Source of the DNA: Candidatus Binatia bacterium
GTDB lineage: Bacteria > Desulfobacterota > Binatia > HRBIN30
Assembly (NCBI GenBank): GCA_026415395.1
Contig: JAOAHD010000007.1
Coordinates: 496,001-560,000, forward strand
Length of the DNA: 64,000 nucleotides
Reading direction: 5' to 3'
Part shown: positions 1 through 8,005 of the stretch, in pieces
Layout of the letters: every line of letters begins with the position of its first letter
Position numbering within the stretch: the stretch's first letter is position 1
Notes under the pieces: generated by a model
The model's database searches: none
What the model was told of the DNA's origin: nothing
What the model saw: only the letters and a program-made list of their open reading frames with translations
Position numbers and translations under genes: made by a program

Positions 1-133
1 CATTGTCGACGATGAGGACTTCGACCCCACCGGCCACGTTGTCGAGGGCGACTTCGAGCGTACGCAGGGTGCGCGCTAGCGACTGAGCGCGGTTCCGAGT
101 GGCGATGATGATGCTCAACAGAGGCTCAGCCAT
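1..133 (-). CDS. Glycosyltransferase family 2, N-terminal fragment
   Basis: Only the first 44 codons lie in the window; the gene runs off the left edge. The predicted N-terminus (MAEPLLSIIIATRNRAQSLA) is the classic first beta strand and nucleotide-sugar-binding turn of GT-A family 2 enzymes, followed by an LIVDN segment where the family begins its donor-binding acidic motif. The ATG overlaps the end of the upstream glycosyltransferase by 8 bases, so the two are probably translated together and act in one polysaccharide or glycolipid pathway. The sugar specificity cannot be told from this fragment. Confidence 0.8.
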   Translation of the reverse strand, partial: MAEPLLSIIIATRNRAQSLARTLRTLEVALDNVAGGVEVLIVDN

Positions 134-1181
134 GACGACTGTGCGAAAGAGCTGGGGCGGTGGCGTTCAGCGCCATGTCGCCACGGGGCTCCGCGAGTGT
201 CGGGTTGGCCTTTGCGATTGCAGCGGCGTAGTGGCGCGCGTAGCCTTCTGCCATGTGGCGGTGGGTGAAGTGATCGAGAACGCGCTGCCGGCACGCATGC
301 GGGGCGAGCTCTTCCACCCGAGCGATGGCACGGCAGAATTCGTCAAACGAGCCGCAGAGAAAGCCTACGTTCGGGGTAACGATTTCCGGCATGGCTCCCA
401 GTGGCGCGGTGATGACGGGTGTCCCGCTCACTAAGGCCTCGATGACCGCGAGTCCGAACGGCTCCTCCCAGCGAATCGGAAAGAGGAGTGCGCGTGCGTT
501 GGCAAGGAGCTCTGCTTTGGCGGGGCCGTCGACTTCGCCCAAAAACTCTACGCGGCACCCCCAGCTTGTCCACCAACCACCGGTTTTGCGCAAATCCCAG
601 CGTGTTCCTCCCGCCACCACCAACCGAAACCCAAGGTGCCTTGCGAGCTGCAGGGCAAGATCGATCCCTTTGCTGCGCCGGCTTACCTTGGCGAGAAAGA
701 GGAAGTAATCGTCTTTGCGCTCTCGGTAGAGGTACTCGGTAGGATCGAGGCCGTTGTAGACGTACGCCTGACTATCGGCGCGCTCCGCATGGCTGCGGCT
801 AATGAAAATCTTTTGCGGGTGCGGCGCCAACTCGCCGGGGGAGTTTCCGTGCACGGTGACCACCCAAGGCAAAGGAAAACTGTGAACGGGTGGGAATTGC
901 TGCAGGTGAAGCACACTGGCGTCGTCCGGAAGCTGTTCGAACACGCGTTCGAAAAAGGCTCTTGTATTCGTTCGCCCCGAGATTTCCACTACCCGCACGC
1001 CAGGAAGAACCGTCCCCTCCGGGGCGAATACGGTGACCCGCGCGCCCAATTCGCACTGAGCCCGCACAAGCCAGGTGAGGACGCGCTGCGACCCGCCGTA
1101 CCCCCGTACCGGCAAGCGCCACGGGCTCACGTGCACAACGTGGAGGTTCGCAATATTCATGAGGCCGTGGGCCGTCTTCAT
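126..1181 (-). CDS. Glycosyltransferase family 4 (GT-B)
   Basis: Predicted sugar-nucleotide-dependent glycosyltransferase of about 351 residues. The N-terminus shows the GT4 acceptor-side glycine loop (GYGGSQRV), and the C-terminal half carries the donor-binding E-x7-E motif in EEPFGLAVIEALVSGTPVI. The reading frame stays open upstream to 1439, but that extension is low-complexity and Arg/Pro-rich, so I place the start at Met 1181. Met 1160, just before NIANLHVVHVSPW, is an equally good alternative, and neither has a clear Shine-Dalgarno. The 3' end overlaps the next glycosyltransferase by 8 bases, indicating an operon for cell-surface glycan synthesis. Substrate unknown. Confidence 0.85.
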   Translation of the reverse strand: MKTAHGLMNIANLHVVHVSPWRLPVRGYGGSQRVLTWLVRAQCELGARVTVFAPEGTVLPGVRVVEISGRTNTRAFFERVFEQLPDDASVLHLQQFPPVHSFPLPWVVTVHGNSPGELAPHPQKIFISRSHAERADSQAYVYNGLDPTEYLYRERKDDYFLFLAKVSRRSKGIDLALQLARHLGFRLVVAGGTRWDLRKTGGWWTSWGCRVEFLGEVDGPAKAELLANARALLFPIRWEEPFGLAVIEALVSGTPVITAPLGAMPEIVTPNVGFLCGSFDEFCRAIARVEELAPHACRQRVLDHFTHRHMAEGYARHYAAAIAKANPTLAEPRGDMALNATAPALSHSRHG

Positions 1182-1520
1182 AGCCGGGCCGGCTAAAGCA
1201 GGTAAAGGGTTGGCGAGAATGGCGATGGCAGAGCGACGGGTGGCTCCGGTCTCAAGGACCACGGTGGACGTGGCAAACGCTGCAGGCTGTGAAGCTGCGG
1301 CTTCCTTGCGACCAATAGGAGGTCGGAGGCAAGCGAGCGCCTTGTTCCCTGGTAAAGGAACGGTGTCCAGTAGGCGGGAGGGTGCATGGCGTGCGGGCCC
1401 CGGGCAGTGAGTGCTCATGGGCGTCCGAGAACAATACAAGATCTGGCAATGCTTTCGCGCACTTGCGGGTGGAGCGGCATGATGTTAACCACGGCGGTCG
1501 AACTTAAAGTTGGAGGAAAG
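1182..1520. other. Divergent intergenic region, GT4 / rpsO
   Basis: This stretch separates the leftward glycosyltransferase operon from the rightward rpsO gene and must hold both promoters. Open frames cross it on both strands, but none looks like a known protein. I could not identify convincing -35/-10 boxes by eye. Confidence 0.4.
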
Positions 1521-1790
1521 ATGGGACTGGCTCCCGAACAGGTGAAGGAGCTGATCGGAACGTACCGGCGCCACGACAAGGACACGGGGTCTCCCGAGGT
1601 CCAGGTGGCTTTACTCACGGCTCGGATCGAGTCGCTCACGCAGCACTTACAAACCCATAAGAAGGACCACCATTCGCGGCGTGGCTTGCTCATGCTGGTT
1701 GGCCAACGCCGGCGACTGTTGGAGTACTTACGGCGTGAGGACTTTGACCGTTACAAAAGCCTGATCGAGCGGTTGGGGCTCCGAAAGTAG
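1521..1790 (+). CDS. rpsO: 30S ribosomal protein S15
   Basis: An 89-residue protein of the usual S15 length. It contains the family signature [19 protein letters not shown] followed by the [17 protein letters not shown] helix, which binds the 16S rRNA three-way junction and helps assemble the 30S platform. The start is set by the strong GGAGG at 1512-1516, five bases before the ATG; the open frame extends further upstream without S15 similarity. It lies 87 bases before pnp, the same pairing found in E. coli and many other bacteria, where S15 regulates its own translation and the pair is cotranscribed. Confidence 0.97.
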   Translation: MGLAPEQVKELIGTYRRHDKDTGSPEVQVALLTARIESLTQHLQTHKKDHHSRRGLLMLVGQRRRLLEYLRREDFDRYKSLIERLGLRK

Positions 1791-1799
1791 CAAGTGTGC

Positions 1800-1872
1800 A
1801 TTCGTGCGAAATCTCTCGGCACGAGTGAGCACGTCTTTCCCTCCCGCTAAAGGGGCAACGAGGCCCGGGAGG
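1800..1872 (+). promoter_or_regulatory. Two hairpins in the rpsO-pnp intergenic leader
   Basis: The first hairpin pairs TCGTGC (1802-1807) with GCACGA (1819-1824) and extends by one wobble and one A-T pair. The second pairs CCTCCCG (1840-1846) with CGGGAGG (1866-1872), so the pnp ribosome-binding site GGAGG (1868-1872, five bases before ATG 1878) is inside the stem. In E. coli a leader stem between rpsO and pnp is cut by RNase III and is the target of PNPase autoregulation. The position matches, but the mechanism here is inferred. Confidence 0.5.
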
Positions 1873-1877
1873 TTGTC

Positions 1878-4022
1878 ATGTCGTATAAGAAACTGGAAAC
1901 CGTGTATCACGGCCGCCCGCTGTGGATGGAAAGCGGGCGAATGGCCAAGCAGGCCGACGGCGCCGTGGTGATTGGCTACGGCGAGTCGATGGTGTTGGTC
2001 ACCGTGGTGGCGGAGAAGAAGACGCGCGAGGGCGTGGACTTCTTTCCCCTCACTTGTGACTACCAGGAACGCACGTTTGCTGCGGGGAAGATACCCGGCG
2101 GCTTTTTCAAGCGTGAGGGACGGCCCACGGAGAAAGAAACGCTGACGTCGCGGCTGATCGACCGGCCGATTCGCCCGTTGTTTCCCGAAGGCTTCCGTTC
2201 GGAAACCCAGATCATCGCCACAGTGCTCTCGCACGATAAGGAAAATGACCCCGACGTGCTGGCGGTGACCGCGGCGTCGGCTGCGTTACAGATTTCAGAT
2301 GTGCCGTTCCTCGGTCCGATCGGCTGTGTGCGCATTGGCCGGATCGACGGTGCGTTCGTGGTGAATCCCACCGTCAGCGACCTCGAACGGAGCGAGCTGA
2401 ATCTCATCGTTGCTGCAGGACGGGAAGGCATCGTGATGGTCGAGGGCGGTGCGAAGGAGCTGCCGGAAGACGTTATTCTCGACGCGCTGTTTCTGGCTCA
2501 ACGAGAAATCCAAACGTTGCTCGATCTGCAAGACGAGCTTCAGCGGGCTGTCGGGAAGCCAAAGCGCTCGGTGGTCGCACCACAAGTAGACCAGGAGCTT
2601 TTTTCTCTCTTCGAACAAGAGGCCGCTCCGCGCATGCGAGCGGCCTTTCAAATTCCAACCAAACAAGAGCGAGCTCAAGCGGTCAAGCAGGCAGAAGAGG
2701 AAAGTATTCTCAAGTTGGCAGAGCGCTTTCCGGATCGCATTGCCGAGCTGAAAGCATTCAGTGAGGAAGTGAAGTCGCGGGTGATGCGCTCGGCCATTGT
2801 CAAAGAGGGCCGGCGCGTGGATGGTCGCGGCCTCGAAGACATACGTCCGATCACTTGCGAGGTTGGCCTGCTGCCTCGCGCCCATGGGTCGGCTCTGTTC
2901 ACGCGGGGCGAAACCCAGGCGCTCGTGACCACAACCCTCGGAACCTCATCGGACGAGCAAAAGATCGATGCCCTGATTGGGGAGCAGTTCAAAAAGTTCA
3001 TGCTCCATTACAATTTCCCTCCATTTAGCGTCGGAGAGGTGCGGTTCCTGCGTAGTCCGGGCCGGCGGGAGATTGGCCACGGTGCGTTGGCAGAGCGCGC
3101 GATTCAAGCGGTCCTGCCGCCGGAAGAGAGTTTCCCGTACACGATCCGTGTGGTGTCGGAAATCTTGGAGTCGAATGGCTCATCCTCCATGGCGACGGTG
3201 TGCGGCGCGACGTTAGCGCTCATGGATGCCGGCGTGCCCATTTCCGCGCCGGTTGCCGGGATCGCCATGGGTCTCATTATCGAAGGGGAGGAGGTCCGCA
3301 TTCTCTCCGACATTCTCGGAGACGAGGATCATCTCGGCGATATGGACTTCAAAGTGGCGGGCACGGCGCGGGGGATCACTGCACTGCAAATGGACATCAA
3401 GGTGGGTAAAGTCACCCGCGAGATCATGCAGGCGGCGCTGTATCAAGCGCAGCGCGGCCGGCTGAAGATCCTCGAACAGATGAAGCAAACGATCGAGGTG
3501 CCGCGGCCGGAGGTGTCGCAGCATGCACCGCGGATCGTGACCTTGAAGATCAAGCCTGAGAAGATTCGTGAGGTGATCGGTCCGGGCGGCAAGGTCATTC
3601 GCGGGATTATCGAAGAGACCGGTGTGAAGATCGACGTGGAAGACGATGGCACCGTGATCATCGCGTCGAGCGATGCCAAGGCGATGAACCGGGCCATCGA
3701 AATTATTCAAGGAATTACCGCCGAGCCGGAGGTCGGCCGGATTTACAAGGGGATCGTGCGCAGGATCGTGGATTTTGGGGCATTCGTGGAAATCCTGCCG
3801 GGAGTGGATGGGCTCCTGCACATTTCCCAGATTGGGCCGGGCCGCGTCGCCAAAGTGTCGGACGTGCTCAAAGAGGGCGACGAAATCTTGGTGAAGGTGC
3901 TGGAGATCGATAAGTCTGGCAAGATTCGCCTGAGCCGCCGCGAGGCGATGCAGCAAGGCGAAGCGGCGAAGGAGAGCCGGCCGAGTAGCAAGACAAAGTC
4001 GGGCAGCGGCGACGCCTCGTGA
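1878..4022 (+). CDS. pnp: Polyribonucleotide nucleotidyltransferase (PNPase)
   Basis: PNPase degrades RNA 3' to 5' by phosphorolysis and is a core component of RNA turnover. The 714-residue product has the full family layout: an N-terminal RNase PH-like core, the helical linker, a second catalytic RNase PH core (residues about 315-545), a KH domain with GPGGKVIRGI near residue 567, and an S1 domain from about 620. The extreme C-terminus is a short Ser/Lys tail. The SD GGAGG is five bases before the start and can be masked by a hairpin. The stop overlaps the beginning of the following M16 peptidase frame, so all three genes are likely one transcript. Confidence 0.97.
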   Translation: MSYKKLETVYHGRPLWMESGRMAKQADGAVVIGYGESMVLVTVVAEKKTREGVDFFPLTCDYQERTFAAGKIPGGFFKREGRPTEKETLTSRLIDRPIRPLFPEGFRSETQIIATVLSHDKENDPDVLAVTAASAALQISDVPFLGPIGCVRIGRIDGAFVVNPTVSDLERSELNLIVAAGREGIVMVEGGAKELPEDVILDALFLAQREIQTLLDLQDELQRAVGKPKRSVVAPQVDQELFSLFEQEAAPRMRAAFQIPTKQERAQAVKQAEEESILKLAERFPDRIAELKAFSEEVKSRVMRSAIVKEGRRVDGRGLEDIRPITCEVGLLPRAHGSALFTRGETQALVTTTLGTSSDEQKIDALIGEQFKKFMLHYNFPPFSVGEVRFLRSPGRREIGHGALAERAIQAVLPPEESFPYTIRVVSEILESNGSSSMATVCGATLALMDAGVPISAPVAGIAMGLIIEGEEVRILSDILGDEDHLGDMDFKVAGTARGITALQMDIKVGKVTREIMQAALYQAQRGRLKILEQMKQTIEVPRPEVSQHAPRIVTLKIKPEKIREVIGPGGKVIRGIIEETGVKIDVEDDGTVIIASSDAKAMNRAIEIIQGITAEPEVGRIYKGIVRRIVDFGAFVEILPGVDGLLHISQIGPGRVAKVSDVLKEGDEILVKVLEIDKSGKIRLSRREAMQQGEAAKESRPSSKTKSGSGDAS

Positions 4023-4039
4023 TGGCGGAGGGTAGAGCG

Positions 4040-5317
4040 ATGGGGCGTGATAACGAGCCGCGGGTCCGCCGCTCGCAGTTGGACAATGGAATTCGCGTCG
4101 TCACCGAGGAAATGTCCGGCATTCCGTCGGTGACGATCGGGCTGTGGGTGGAAAACGGATCCCGGCACGAACGCCCGGAACAAGCTGGCATCTCTCATTT
4201 CCTCGAACACCTGTTCTTTAAAGGAACGGAGCGCCGCTCGGCTGCGCAAATTGCCGAGGAGGCCGATTCTGTCGGAGCAGTGCTGAATGCCTTCACGGGT
4301 AAAGAGCACACTTGCTACTACGCAAAGGTCCTGCGCGAACATTTACCCCTCGTGCAAGATTTGCTGAGCGACATTTTTCTTCGCTCCGTGTTTGCGCCAG
4401 AGGAGATCGAACGGGAACGCTCCGTTGTGCTGCAGGAAATCTTGCAAGTGGAGGACACGCCCGACGATTACGTTCATGACTTGTTCGCGTTGCGCTACTG
4501 GCCAGGACATCCATTGAGTTTCCCGGTTTGCGGCACGGTGGAAACGGTTAGCCGTTTCCGTCAAGAGGATTTCAGGGAATTCGTCGACGCCCGGTATCGT
4601 CCGAACTCTATCGTTGTCGCCGCGGCTGGCGACGTAAATCATGAGGAAATCGTCGGATGGGTTGCGTGCGATTTCGACCAACTGCGGGGAGAGGCTACCA
4701 GCACAAACGGCGCGCCGCCCAAGCCCTCGTGCGGCGTTCATTACGTGGAAAAGCCGTTGGAACAGGTGCATCTGTGCCTCGGCACCCCTGGCATCTCGCA
4801 AACCGCGCGTGAGCGCTACGCCGGGTACTTGCTGAACACGGCTTTAGGGGGAGGAATGAGCTCGCGCTTGTTCCAAGAAATCCGCGAACGTCGTGGCCGC
4901 GCTTATTCGGTGTACTCGTTCCTGTCGTCTTACAGCGACGCCGGTTACTTGGGGATTTACGTCGGCACAAGCCCTGAGTGGGTCGCGGAAGTGGTGGACA
5001 TCATCGTGAGCGAGCTGGAGAAATTGCAGCGCGAGGGGCTGACGCCGGAGGAGCTACGGCGGGTCAAAAATCAGTTAAAGGGCAACTTGTTACTGGGTCT
5101 GGAGACGAGCGATAACCGGATGACCCGTATCGCGAAAAACGAGCTTTACTTTGGCCGCCACGTGCCGGCGAGCGAACTCGTAGCTGCAATCGACTCGACG
5201 ACGAATGACGAGATTGTGTCCTTAGCGCAACGGTTGTTTGATCCATCGGCGATGGCCGTGGCCTTGTTGGGCGACATGCGCGGCCATCCCTTGCCAGTAC
5301 TGGCAGGGTGCTCCTAA
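4040..5317 (+). CDS. M16 family zinc peptidase (processing peptidase-like)
   Basis: Zinc metallopeptidase of the pitrilysin/MPP group, 425 residues, as in the bacterial YmxG-like proteins that often follow pnp. The inverted zinc motif HxxEH is present as HFLEH (His53, Glu56, His57), with a downstream acidic helix (EEIERERSVVLQEI) supplying the third ligand. The C-terminal M16 half carries GGGMSSRLFQEIRERRGRAY. I chose ATG 4040 because GGAGG sits eight bases upstream; in-frame starts at 4019 (GTG) and 4022 (ATG) would overlap the pnp stop. There is no signal peptide, so a cytoplasmic role is expected. Substrate unknown. Confidence 0.9.
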   Translation: MGRDNEPRVRRSQLDNGIRVVTEEMSGIPSVTIGLWVENGSRHERPEQAGISHFLEHLFFKGTERRSAAQIAEEADSVGAVLNAFTGKEHTCYYAKVLREHLPLVQDLLSDIFLRSVFAPEEIERERSVVLQEILQVEDTPDDYVHDLFALRYWPGHPLSFPVCGTVETVSRFRQEDFREFVDARYRPNSIVVAAAGDVNHEEIVGWVACDFDQLRGEATSTNGAPPKPSCGVHYVEKPLEQVHLCLGTPGISQTARERYAGYLLNTALGGGMSSRLFQEIRERRGRAYSVYSFLSSYSDAGYLGIYVGTSPEWVAEVVDIIVSELEKLQREGLTPEELRRVKNQLKGNLLLGLETSDNRMTRIAKNELYFGRHVPASELVAAIDSTTNDEIVSLAQRLFDPSAMAVALLGDMRGHPLPVLAGCS

Positions 5318-5661
5318 CCCGAACCCACACCTGAAAAGCTCCTGAGCTCCGTTTGGGCTGGGAGCGCAGCGCAGGGTCCGGCAAGCGAGCTCGCCGGCCG
5401 CCTTGCCTGGCAGCGGCGAGTCCTTCAGCCAGCACAGTGCCAGTGTGCTGCAGGAGCGCGACAAGCTTGGTCGAGGTTGCTCGTTTCCCTCCGCAGCTCT
5501 GAAGCGTGGCGATTTGGGCGCGCTGCTTTTGCGCGGCATTAACGGCGACAACAATCCGTGCTCCTGCCGTGCCTTCCTCCGGTCACAAAGGGCTCTGTGC
5601 CGCTCTCGGTACTGCCATCGGCTTTCCAACTATGCCTCGACCCTGTTAGAGGAAGGACGTG
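5318..5661. other. Intergenic region without supported gene
   Basis: No open frame here looks like a protein. The most visible structure is an inverted repeat GGCAAG (5380-5385) / CTTGCC (5402-5407) enclosing the palindrome CGAGCTCG. It lies about 65 bases after the peptidase stop but has no following T-run, so it is at best a weak terminator. Confidence 0.35.
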
Positions 5662-6636
5662 ATGTGGCACCGGTATTCGCTTGCCGTGGTCGCAGGAGTC
5701 TTGCTTGGGCTGCTGGGCGGCTGCGGCGGTGACGGGGAAACTTCTGCGTATGTGGTGCGCCGCGAATTTGTAGCAGTCGACCCCACGCGCCGCACTCCTC
5801 CGAATGGCAGCTTTCCAGGCGCTGCGGAGCGCACGATTCGCTTTCTTGTCTGGCAGGACGAATCGGAAGCAGCTCGAAGCACGGTGCGCCCGCTGTTAGT
5901 GCTCGCGCACGGTTTTGGTGGCCTGCCGGAAAAGTTCGAAGCGTTTGCGCGCGCGATCGCTGGGGAAGGAATCGTGGTTGCTGCCCCGGCGTTTCCTCTG
6001 ACAAACCAAAACGCGCCTGGCGGACATGAAACCGGACTGCGGGACCTGGTCCATCAGCCCGCCGACGTGAGCTTCGTACTCCAGGCGTTGCTTGCCGCTG
6101 ATGCGGATCCGGCAAGTCCGCTGTACACTGCGTTTTCCGCGCGGCAAATTGCCGTGCTGGGCCACTCGCTGGGAGCCGTGACCTTGCTTGGGCTGACGCG
6201 GAAACAGTGTTGCTTCGATGAGCGAATCCGCGCTGCCATATTCGTTGCCGCTCCAAGTGCGCTCGACGCTGCTTTTGGTGCGGATCGGGTGGAACCACTG
6301 GCGGCGCCGAACTTATTCATCCACGGCACAGCCGATAATGTTGTGCCGATTGCGGTGGGGCGCGGTCTTTACGCCACTGCCCGGCCGCCGCGTGCATTCA
6401 TTGGTGTACTCGGGGCGGGCCACAGTGACTTGTTGGAAAGCCAGATCGAGCCGCCGATTGCAGCACGGCGCGTTATGCAGGAAGCGGTGGTTGCGTTCTT
6501 GCGAGCGGTATTCGCTGGCGGCGAGGAGGACTGGATGGTGACTTTGGCAAGGTTGCGTTCCGAAGGACATGACGTGGACTTCGTGGGGCTAGCCGGCGCA
6601 CAAGCCGCTGGTGAAGATGTCGGAGAAAAGCGGTGA
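5662..6636 (+). CDS. Alpha/beta-hydrolase lipoprotein (dienelactone hydrolase/PAF-AH-like)
   Basis: Secreted lipoprotein of 324 residues. The N-terminus is a lipoprotein signal peptide with the lipobox LLGGC (Cys21). The body is an alpha/beta hydrolase: a HGFGG oxyanion-type turn after the LLVLA strand, the nucleophile elbow GHSLG (Ser near 168), a probable acid in HGTADNVVP (near 222) and the catalytic His in GAGHSD (near 253). This arrangement resembles chlorophyllase, PAF-acetylhydrolase and predicted dienelactone hydrolases. The true substrate is unknown. ATG 5662 is preferred over GTG 5659 because GGAAGG lies five bases before it. It appears monocistronic. Confidence 0.88.
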   Translation: MWHRYSLAVVAGVLLGLLGGCGGDGETSAYVVRREFVAVDPTRRTPPNGSFPGAAERTIRFLVWQDESEAARSTVRPLLVLAHGFGGLPEKFEAFARAIAGEGIVVAAPAFPLTNQNAPGGHETGLRDLVHQPADVSFVLQALLAADADPASPLYTAFSARQIAVLGHSLGAVTLLGLTRKQCCFDERIRAAIFVAAPSALDAAFGADRVEPLAAPNLFIHGTADNVVPIAVGRGLYATARPPRAFIGVLGAGHSDLLESQIEPPIAARRVMQEAVVAFLRAVFAGGEEDWMVTLARLRSEGHDVDFVGLAGAQAAGEDVGEKR

Positions 6637-7143
6637 CCCGTCGCCCGGGGCTGGGCTAGTCCTCGTGGGGACTGGAGAGAATAACCCCGTGCCTCCCGCG
6701 TACGGGACTCAGGACCTTGCATTTCACCGTACCGGAGCGGAAGCCGGTGACTCGAGGTTCAGGGGTGGGCTTCCGGCAGGAAGGGTGGGGAGAAACCACG
6801 TTGGCTTGATCCGCCTGGAGCAAGATTCAGCTTTCTCTGCAACCTTCTGTCGGATGCCTTTCGCTTCGTTGCCGCTAGTCCATCGGAGACTGCGAGTTCG
6901 GCAGTACATCCTCGCTGTGGCCTGTGGAGTTTGAGAATGTGTGTGCTTCTTAGTTCCAGTGAGCTGCGCGGGGCCGAGTCATGGCGGGGACTGCGGCTTG
7001 TTGTTTAGGTCGTCGGTGTCGATTGAATCCCACCCCGTCAGCGCCGGCAGGTGCAAGCCGGTTGCGTGAGCTCGACGGGCGGGCCGCTAGGAGTAGGAGT
7101 AAGCAGCGTCCCTTGCCGCTTCCGTTGTACTTCTCGCGCCCTT
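6637..7143. other. Intergenic region with three hairpins, no supported gene
   Basis: This gap lies between two converging genes. It contains AGTCC (6658-6662) / GGACT (6669-6673), CCCGT (6686-6690) / ACGGG (6702-6706), and a perfect 7-bp stem GGAAGCC (6739-6745) / GGCTTCC (6768-6774). The first lies 22 bases after the hydrolase stop but lacks a T-run. The open frames crossing the gap resemble nothing I know. The hairpins could be terminators or a small structured RNA. Confidence 0.35.
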
Positions 7144-8004
7144 CTACTCGCCCAGGTTCAACCCGAGCTGGCCCGTCAGGCGAATGGCAGCCGGTGGTTG
7201 CCCAAGCTTGCCGGTGGCATCGCCCTCGGTGCCCGGGTTTACGGGCTTTGAGGGTTCTGCTCCGGGCGCCACTCCGGCGGTCACCACTTTCTCGCTGGAC
7301 AAACGTGCGACTGCCGCACCCGAAGCCAGCGAAGCGGTTTGCACCAGCCCCTCGGGGCGACCGCGGCTGATAAAGTCGAAGCCTTCGATGCGCTCGCGCA
7401 GCAAGGGTTCGTCGAGCCGTCGCGGGCGCGTGGGCGGTCGATCTTCTTCGACCAGGGTCACCTCATGTGCAGTGACCAACACCCCAGGCGCTTGCGGATC
7501 GCGCAAACTGTGCACTTGCACACTGCCCTCGATGCCGATCACTTCGGTAAGTTGCGCAGCCGGGTCAAAGCGCACGGCGAATTCTGTGCCGCGCACGCCG
7601 GCAACTGCCGTTTCAGTACGAATTTCGTATGCGTTGCCCCGGCGGCGGTAGTATTCGCTAACTGCGGCGTTCACCTTACCGCGCAGCAAACCGAACAAAG
7701 AACGTGCCTCACCGGCCCCAGCGTCGAACACGTTTTCATCCACCGTCACGCGGGAGTTCTCGGCCAGAATCAGCACGCTGTCATCCTGAAACACGACGCG
7801 AAGTTTCCCGTCCGTGCCCGTGACCAGGATGTCGCCGACGGCCACCGGGTTACCAATCGCCGCAGGAATTTGCTGCCCGCTTCGATCGATGTGCACCTCG
7901 CCGCTGACCGCCGCAATCGTCCCCACCTCGCTCATGCTAGCGTGCGCCACGCCACAGCAGAAGAACACAAGCGTTATGAACGTGCCCACTCCCGGTCGAC
8001 TCAT
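7144..8004 (-). CDS. Secreted FecR-domain protein
   Basis: A 286-residue exported protein: signal peptide (cleavage near VAHAS, residue 23), then a FecR domain at about 30-165 (GEVHIDRSGQQIPAAIGNPVAVGDILVTG, split by the usual glycines, and TAVAGVRGTEFAV), followed by a Pro/Gly-rich tail with no recognisable fold. Unlike anti-sigma FecR proteins it has no cytoplasmic N-terminal domain or internal membrane helix, so it more likely acts in the periplasm as a ligand- or envelope-binding module. ATG 8004 begins one base after the stop of the TPR-barrel gene, with GAGG placed inside the end of that gene, so the two are translationally coupled. The third gene of this operon. Confidence 0.85.
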   Translation of the reverse strand: MSRPGVGTFITLVFFCCGVAHASMSEVGTIAAVSGEVHIDRSGQQIPAAIGNPVAVGDILVTGTDGKLRVVFQDDSVLILAENSRVTVDENVFDAGAGEARSLFGLLRGKVNAAVSEYYRRRGNAYEIRTETAVAGVRGTEFAVRFDPAAQLTEVIGIEGSVQVHSLRDPQAPGVLVTAHEVTLVEEDRPPTRPRRLDEPLLRERIEGFDFISRGRPEGLVQTASLASGAAVARLSSEKVVTAGVAPGAEPSKPVNPGTEGDATGKLGQPPAAIRLTGQLGLNLGE

Positions 8005-8005
8005 C

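Noticed and set aside
636-1196. Plus-strand frame across the glycosyltransferase gene
   Set aside because: It is antisense to a clear GT4 protein with conserved motifs, and has no recognisable domain.
6720-6800. Cobalamin-riboswitch-like GGAAGCCGGTGA
   Set aside because: The rest of the consensus (B12 box, AAxTCC arm) is missing and no B12 gene follows.
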